This document shows positions 60,401 through 64,000 of a DNA stretch of 64,000 nucleotides, one piece after another (position 1 is the first letter of the stretch; each line of letters begins with the position of its first letter). The stretch comes from Lachnospiraceae bacterium (GTDB lineage: Bacteria > Bacillota > Clostridia > Lachnospirales > Lachnospiraceae), in NCBI GenBank assembly GCA_024692955.1, contig JAILLW010000017.1:1-64000 (forward strand), written 5' to 3'. Below the pieces are notes generated by a model. The model was not told where the DNA came from. It did not search any database and saw nothing but the letters and a program-made list of their open reading frames with translations. Position numbers and translations under genes: made by a program.

Positions 60401-62785
60401 GGAAGCAAGAAATACGAGCTTTCACAGAATGTCGCCTTTACAGGGGATACGACGCTTTATCCCGCATGGGGAAAGAAGTGCAGACTGAATTATCTGGCAG
60501 GGAATGCTCCGACGGCAGCAGGCACGGTGAACCCGCTTTATGAAGATGCCGGGAAATATTCCCTGGATATCGCGGAAGGAGAGGAAGTGACGCTTCCCGG
60601 AGCGATGTTCGAACACATTCCGGAAGCAGATGAGGATCAGTGGGTTCAGGTCGGATGGTCGAAGAGGATCAATGATACGGGAGAGAATTATTACGGCTTC
60701 GGTGCGAACGTGAAGTTCAACAGTTCGGCCACCCTCTATCCCGTATGGATGATCGACGGATACCGTCTGGAGATCGAAGGCTATGAAGATACCGTGACGG
60801 TGAGCGGGACATCCGACCGGATCTATGTCTTTAATTATACCGGCAAGGCGATAAAGCCCGTGATCCGGGTCTATGACGGATCAAACCTCCTTACTGAGAA
60901 AAAGGATTATAAGCTGACCGTCAAGAACAATAAAGGCGTGAACATGAAGACGGCGGAGCTCGCCGAACTCGGGAAGCTCGTTACGGATCAGGACAGCGGT
61001 CTTACCGCGAAGCAGCTGAAGAAGATCCCGTATTTCGAGATCGCCGGCAAGAACAATTACGGAAGCAAGCAGAGGATCTATTTTGCCATCGCTCCCGCGC
61101 CGATCGATGACGGAAGCTTCACGGCGGCCGATGATCTGATGATCGAGTTCGCGAATAAGAACGGAAGGGCCGTGGCCAACAAGCCGGTGCCCGCGGTAAC
61201 GGGAACGCTCGGCGGCAAGACAAAGAAACTGAAGAACAAGACGGAGTACACGGTTACCTATTATGCTGCGGTCACCGATATTTACGGAGACTATCAGAAG
61301 GATGAGGACGGGCTCTACAAATATACCGGCGAGCCGCTTCCTTACCTTTCCGCGCGCGGCAATTACGTGATCAGGATCGACGGTAAGGGAAGCTTTACCG
61401 GAACGCTGACTTCCAAGGTAAAGATCACGACCAAAAAGAGCATCACGAAAGCGAAGGTCTCTTATAAGAAGTCGCTTCCGTATAGCAACGGCGATCCGGT
61501 CTTCCAGACGAAGGTAACCGTGAAATACGGAAAGACCGCCCTTAAGGAGAATACGGATTATAAGATCACCTATGAGCCCGGAACGAACCGTGAGATCGGA
61601 ACGGCGATCATGTATGTGGACGGAATCGGTAATTACGAAGGAAGATTGACCGTGAAGTTTTCCGTCACCGGAACGGCGATCAGCAAGGTGAAGCTCGAAA
61701 AGTTCGCCGACAGTTTCGAATACGACGGGACGGCGAAAGAGCAGCCGGAAGCGAAGCTCTATGTGAAACGTGGGAACGCGAAGGTATATCTTGAATATGG
61801 GACGGATTATACGGTCCGTTATGAGAACAATATCAATGCCGGCACCGCGACCGCCATCTATACCGGAAAGGGCGCGTATTCGGGAACCCTGAAGAAGAAA
61901 TATAAGGTTCAGCCGTTTGACTTCGCAAAGAATAAGGACGGAAGGCTCGATGTTACGCTGGCGGATACCGTGGTATTTTCAAAGGGCGGAGCGGTTCCGA
62001 ATGTGGCCGTGAAGTTCACGAAGGCAGACGGTACGGAAGTGACTCTTTCCACCGACAGCTACGGCTTAAGCCTTTCGAACAACAAGGCGGTCAATGACGC
62101 GACGGGACGGAAGAAACCCACCGCGACGGTGACCGGAAAGAAGAATTTCAAGGGTAAATACAATGCCGGCGCGTTCGTGATCACGGCGAAGTCCTTTGAT
62201 GACGTAACGCTGATTGCGTATGACAAGGCCTATGCGAATAAGAAGGATAACTATACGACAACGATCAGCGCGGTCGATACCGACGGAAAGGCTTTGAAGG
62301 CCGGTACGGATTATGACAAGAATGTCATTTATAAGTACAGGGAAGCGACGACGGTCACGAATAAAGGAAAGCAGTATGACCGTGCGGCGGGCGATGCCGT
62401 AACGAAGGGCGATATCGCGCCGGAAGGAACCGTGATGATCGCGATTGTAAAGGCGAAGGGCAATTACACGGGCGAAGAAGAAAGAGAGTTTGTGATCCGT
62501 CCGCAGAGCATCGCCAAGGCCCAGGCGGAGTTTGACCGGAAGTTCTATTATGACCGGGGCAACCCGGTCACGCCGGGCAAGGACGACTTCAGACTGAAGG
62601 TAAAGAAGGGAAGGAACTGGGAATACATCGATCCTTCCGAATACGAGATCGTACCCGGAAGCTATGCCGGCAATACGAAGTGCGGCACCGCGTCCTTTAA
62701 AGTCGTCGGCGCAGGCAGCAGCGCGGGACTCATTACGGTGAAGTTCAAGATCCTTCCGAAGGTACTTGAATTGCTGTTCGGATAA
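54467..62785 (+). CDS. Giant secreted repeat protein (beta-helix-like, InlB/Listeria-Bacteroides-type and Ig-like/MBG-like repeats)
   Basis: Signal peptide MSKLRKALSMIMMVIMVLTFAAEPAYA after AGGAGGTGGCAGT; LCLNGHTI beta-helix entry; repeated GHxQTGWSxxDGG...TLYPxW units; C-terminal DYTVxYENNxxAGTATxxYTGKGxYSGT units; no LPXTG motif seen. Confidence 0.88.
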   Translation: MSKLRKALSMIMMVIMVLTFAAEPAYAATLKGAGTGDGEIRGEEGSVTGEDDFFDADGETAPEISDEISEESLTGEDAEITEDLIITDHHDDALKDPEEVHKHCVCCADDCTGEGHNKDQVWQAWDSETALPTSQGYYYLTKNVELQRYAELPDGICLCLNGHTINTNTKHISCSDSNGTITICNCQNTGGIVQGEIASLDSSYSTDCMISAPKELYLYNVTMTSENYFDALIKYADSAKLSSVYLDGCKLTNTNYHYPDTSAIRAINLCKGAGDITILNSELTASSTDASNGSFQVRAIDLSEGAGKVTIKNSGITASADSTKKVYGIYAGNYTGSYEYPIRDGFTMKDSTVSVTGKDTCFGCIIADDHNTEDVNESNSVTIDHSTITMEQNGPSSVYGFQVSGNCFFKDSTINVTTSGDGESTAESDAIGIWNTYWASNAEQVADISLDKTVINVVNNSTAVTYTASGILQYIGDLTVANGSVITVTNENNGKGYGIWGQSKSLRSITGSTISGQTYGVFSSAVQSGSCDTAIWDISGSTIHATDSYGVYCGDYYMGRDIVYLSGDCDITGGKGGIYIHRASNPGLYASSYVEGTALSPGEGHGVTVYYGNTNYSAGTQVVNGGMSQALVGKLNLSYPTGWTIDKDGKMVAPTMYKVTLSTKHPTAQYPGSVKATANGKEGYSELQVPAGAEVTLTAKANTFYSFDRWEVTAGGAVLSSTTEETATFTMPATAVKITGHFKDTPYYTLTCAPGRYAAETDSETYKVYETFTDGELVNPYSQLNYTREGYTQTGWSKSEDGSTCDWNNLHPRIKYSEMTGNMTIYPYWKADTAVTYLAGDYGVSPNGVTTVTDPKKPGQTLKIRSALFMREGYTQTAWRTEPDGSSGTKYSFDSNYTTEEDLTLYPEWEADSTITYHSNSDYLSDTEYIQSKPYDQNVKIKGDVFGNTRQTFLGWSTSALGNVEYRQGYPYSDNEDLELWAVWMDKTYALWVGDTQVDEANKDNIFGDGTASFDPATGTLRLSGAAISACTGYDPGDYDVAKYCGILVLGSLDDVGGTLEADYTIPHLKIEVTGTNTVNPDYAGAPESSEKYGIAAYHAAVTVCGEGTLTVGANGDGNKVDCALGAAIYENDQAETRKLPAIRITGSPTLNLYGISYGIAVVADAARYVDGLAVDGGTVNATASGDAASGILIQVRQAAGVTLNGGALNATTTGGTALFDDRLSYPEAIYVNAQEGNGVQVKGGTLTLTNSGTAGYGINADCWHWDGDEDPIYGFRYEAGAVTITGKDGAMKAVDTAGSEEYYEYLIPVFLNDDATVMAGETAETAGEVTDFASAYAGYKYAKIRGGVLPPATYLRLGDQEVKDVALEGEVWSYAPATATLTLTDYDGDSLYTDDFGSYGLYAPGDLTINLIGNSSIGTSDSGLPGEGIDCYGDLTFTGSGSLDVWGSDIGIYAFGLLTVDGPAISSNADRFAISAGTIEMNSGYLNAETTMDLDDDEEDYAVYSHYGVTVNGGEIVAKARNFGIGIMDSGKFILNDGSVSAYATGGDDPASICDDRYIDIIALLVSDGNDENNGDGVMNIEVNGGTLYACGYNEGARCDDDYIQRDGSVKLISARTEEDAYLNPAIWTLGDFIMNGGDLYAESEFEVIENGARGCDFIMNGGSVEANARSEVPNTATGGDFTIWYYNIRINGGVLTLNGANIGLRSADGGEISMNGGSLLIDLSEPQSGKTNYATYGMLEAGMPFFRYRTAKDAPYTLKNGSENINCPNLKNTYLEIAAISTVTYKPGEYGTGDDVTEAKIEGMPLTLADALFTRDGHVQTGWSKTDGGARDYDLKGTYTNDVSVTLYPEWCVAVTLTYAPGTGCTGETYEDPVASGASTVLRGATYTKDGHIQTGWTTVEDGNKEYDLEGTATFSTAKTLYPAWSDEITITYEKGRAGSGDTVEEPATPGSDYTLRGALFTRSGYKQTGWALTDGGSKKYELSQNVAFTGDTTLYPAWGKKCRLNYLAGNAPTAAGTVNPLYEDAGKYSLDIAEGEEVTLPGAMFEHIPEADEDQWVQVGWSKRINDTGENYYGFGANVKFNSSATLYPVWMIDGYRLEIEGYEDTVTVSGTSDRIYVFNYTGKAIKPVIRVYDGSNLLTEKKDYKLTVKNNKGVNMKTAELAELGKLVTDQDSGLTAKQLKKIPYFEIAGKNNYGSKQRIYFAIAPAPIDDGSFTAADDLMIEFANKNGRAVANKPVPAVTGTLGGKTKKLKNKTEYTVTYYAAVTDIYGDYQKDEDGLYKYTGEPLPYLSARGNYVIRIDGKGSFTGTLTSKVKITTKKSITKAKVSYKKSLPYSNGDPVFQTKVTVKYGKTALKENTDYKITYEPGTNREIGTAIMYVDGIGNYEGRLTVKFSVTGTAISKVKLEKFADSFEYDGTAKEQPEAKLYVKRGNAKVYLEYGTDYTVRYENNINAGTATAIYTGKGAYSGTLKKKYKVQPFDFAKNKDGRLDVTLADTVVFSKGGAVPNVAVKFTKADGTEVTLSTDSYGLSLSNNKAVNDATGRKKPTATVTGKKNFKGKYNAGAFVITAKSFDDVTLIAYDKAYANKKDNYTTTISAVDTDGKALKAGTDYDKNVIYKYREATTVTNKGKQYDRAAGDAVTKGDIAPEGTVMIAIVKAKGNYTGEEEREFVIRPQSIAKAQAEFDRKFYYDRGNPVTPGKDDFRLKVKKGRNWEYIDPSEYEIVPGSYAGNTKCGTASFKVVGAGSSAGLITVKFKILPKVLELLFG

Positions 62786-62810
62786 ACAACATCGCACAGG
62801 AGGTAGCAGT

Positions 62811-63117
62811 ATGTCAAAGCTGAGGAAAAGCGCTGAAGGCCGGAACGGATTATGAGAAGACGGTTACTGCTTACTTCTATGGCGAGGATGTGACCGTAAA
62901 GAATAACGGAGCGGATGTCGATCGTCATCAGGGCGAACCCGTGACACCGGGAGACATTGTTCCCGCAAAGAACGGCGGGACAAGGATGATCGCCCCTTAC
63001 GGCTTTTCGAACAGCACGAAGCGGGGAACAGCCGGGTTCAAGGTGAAAGGGACGAACGACTACGCGGGTCTCATCACCGGGAAATACCCGATCATCGCAC
63101 GGCTGCTCGGGTGGTGA
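62811..63117 (+). pseudogene. Collapsed remnant of a second giant repeat-protein gene
   Basis: CAGGAGGTAGCAGTATGTCAAAGCTGAGGAAA nearly identical to the start of 54467; then +1-frame KALKAGTDYEKTVTAYFYGEDVTV...GTAGFKVKGTNDYAGLITGKYPIIARLLGW, which resembles the repeat-protein C-terminus; initiating frame stops after 14 codons. Confidence 0.75.
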
Positions 63118-63140
63118 TCACCGGTTAAATCCACCTGAAT

Positions 63141-63169
63141 TTGACATTTTTTTGCGGATTTGTTACTAT
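63141..63169 (+). promoter_or_regulatory. Promoter for SH3-domain protein
   Basis: TTGACA (63141-63146), 17-bp spacer, TACTAT (63164-63169). Confidence 0.7.
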
Positions 63170-63195
63170 GTGGTTTGGTTTACGTAACAAATCCG
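63155..63195. promoter_or_regulatory. 12-bp perfect inverted repeat over the promoter -10/+1 region
   Basis: CGGATTTGTTAC (63155-63166) / GTAACAAATCCG (63184-63195). Confidence 0.75.
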
Positions 63196-63213
63196 TAAAA
63201 TTTTTGAACCGGT

Positions 63214-64000
63214 ATGAACAGGCTGAAAATGCAGAAGGCGGCGGGTATCACGTTTGCCGCATGGGGGGTTCTTCTGTTAACGGCGTCCTGTCTGCGCGCG
63301 TATGCGGCAGAGCGGTCGGAGTATGAATTTCCGAACTCCGGCGTGGACGCCTTTTTGAATCCCAATGCGGGAGTGGAGGAAGCCGCCGAACCGAAGGCGG
63401 AAGGCACTTCGGAACAACTGGATATCAGGGAGAAGTTCGCGGTCGAAAAGCAGCGTATGCTTACGGAACTCGTTATGGCGGACGTGACGCATACCCTGAA
63501 CGTCAGAAGCGATGTCGGAGAGGAGTCGGACAAGGTGGGCTATCTCTACCGGGACTGCGGCGGAACCATTGTCGAGCGGAAGAACGGATGGACGAAGATG
63601 AAGTCCGGTGCTCTGACCGGCTGGTGCTCCGACGAGTATCTGAAGTTCGGGGATGATGCGGTGAAAATGGCCGATGATGTGGGGATCTGGCTCGTGACCA
63701 TGAATTCGGAAGCGGTCCGGGTCCGCAGGGAGCCGAAGGCGGATGCGGAGGTCATGGGACTTCTTTCAAAGAGCGATTACGTGGACTTTGTCGAGATCGT
63801 CAACAACGACTGGATCAGTATCGATTTCGAGGGCGAGCTCGGCTATCTGGCGTCGGAATATGTGAACATCACCTTCCATATCGATTCCGGCGAAACGATG
63901 GAGCAGGTAAAGACCCGGGAAAAGATCGAGGAACAGCTTCGGAAGGAAGCCGAGGAGGAGGCCGCGAAGAAGGCCCGTACCCAGAACCGGGGCAAGGTCC
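63214..64000 (+). CDS. Secreted SH3b-domain protein, likely cell-wall hydrolase N-terminus (truncated by window end)
   Basis: Open from ATG 63214 to window end; signal sequence MNRLKMQKAAGITFAAWGVLLLTASCLRAYAAE; two SH3b-like segments (TLNVRSDVGEESDKVGYLY..., AVRVRREPKADAEVMGLLSKSDYVDFVE...). Confidence 0.75.
   Translation, partial: MNRLKMQKAAGITFAAWGVLLLTASCLRAYAAERSEYEFPNSGVDAFLNPNAGVEEAAEPKAEGTSEQLDIREKFAVEKQRMLTELVMADVTHTLNVRSDVGEESDKVGYLYRDCGGTIVERKNGWTKMKSGALTGWCSDEYLKFGDDAVKMADDVGIWLVTMNSEAVRVRREPKADAEVMGLLSKSDYVDFVEIVNNDWISIDFEGELGYLASEYVNITFHIDSGETMEQVKTREKIEEQLRKEAEEEAAKKARTQNRGKV

Overview
The window reads as a Clostridia chromosome segment; Lachnospiraceae-like is an inference from gene content, RBS style and family sequences, since no search was run. 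It is mostly ordinary chromosomal genes: a ferrous-iron uptake operon (DtxR-type repressor, feoA-feoA-feoB, Cys-rich membrane protein), MATE transporter, GH27, GH13 and GH39 glycosidases, several signal-transduction proteins (REC-HPt-REC-REC, hybrid kinase, OmpR/HK pair, degenerate GGDEF-EAL, HD-GYP, MCP), sstT, telA/xpaC pair, 5'-nucleotidase, pgeF, a mscS-type channel, a tRNA-Ala(CGC), murA, dnaE, pfkA, a TrmH-type methyltransferase and proC. There are also two very large repeat-rich secreted proteins (1777 and about 2773 aa) and an SH3-domain protein cut by the window end. The best non-routine signals are: (1) three GGTTAG-N6-CTAACC palindromes before feoA, the first filling the 17-bp spacer of a consensus promoter; (2) a collapsed paralogue (RBS, start and 6 codons fused out of frame to a C-terminal repeat domain) after the giant surface gene; (3) a 117-bp near-perfect direct repeat with hairpins at 17.7-18.0 kb; (4) a 53-bp plus 21-bp repeat cluster at 54.1-54.3 kb; (5) a 101-nt out-of-frame overlap between an EAL gene and an XRE regulator; (6) 11-bp phased TTAAGG direct repeats before a DUF975-RR-HK operon; (7) an inverted repeat over a strong promoter at 63.15 kb; (8) a stand-alone GMP synthase ATP-PPase; and (9) a small Cys-containing ORF missing from the ORF track. 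I found no CRISPR array, transposase, integrase or recognisable defence system. No clearly new multi-gene system is demonstrable from sequence alone; the nearest candidate is the EAL-XRE-lipoprotein-MscS cluster.
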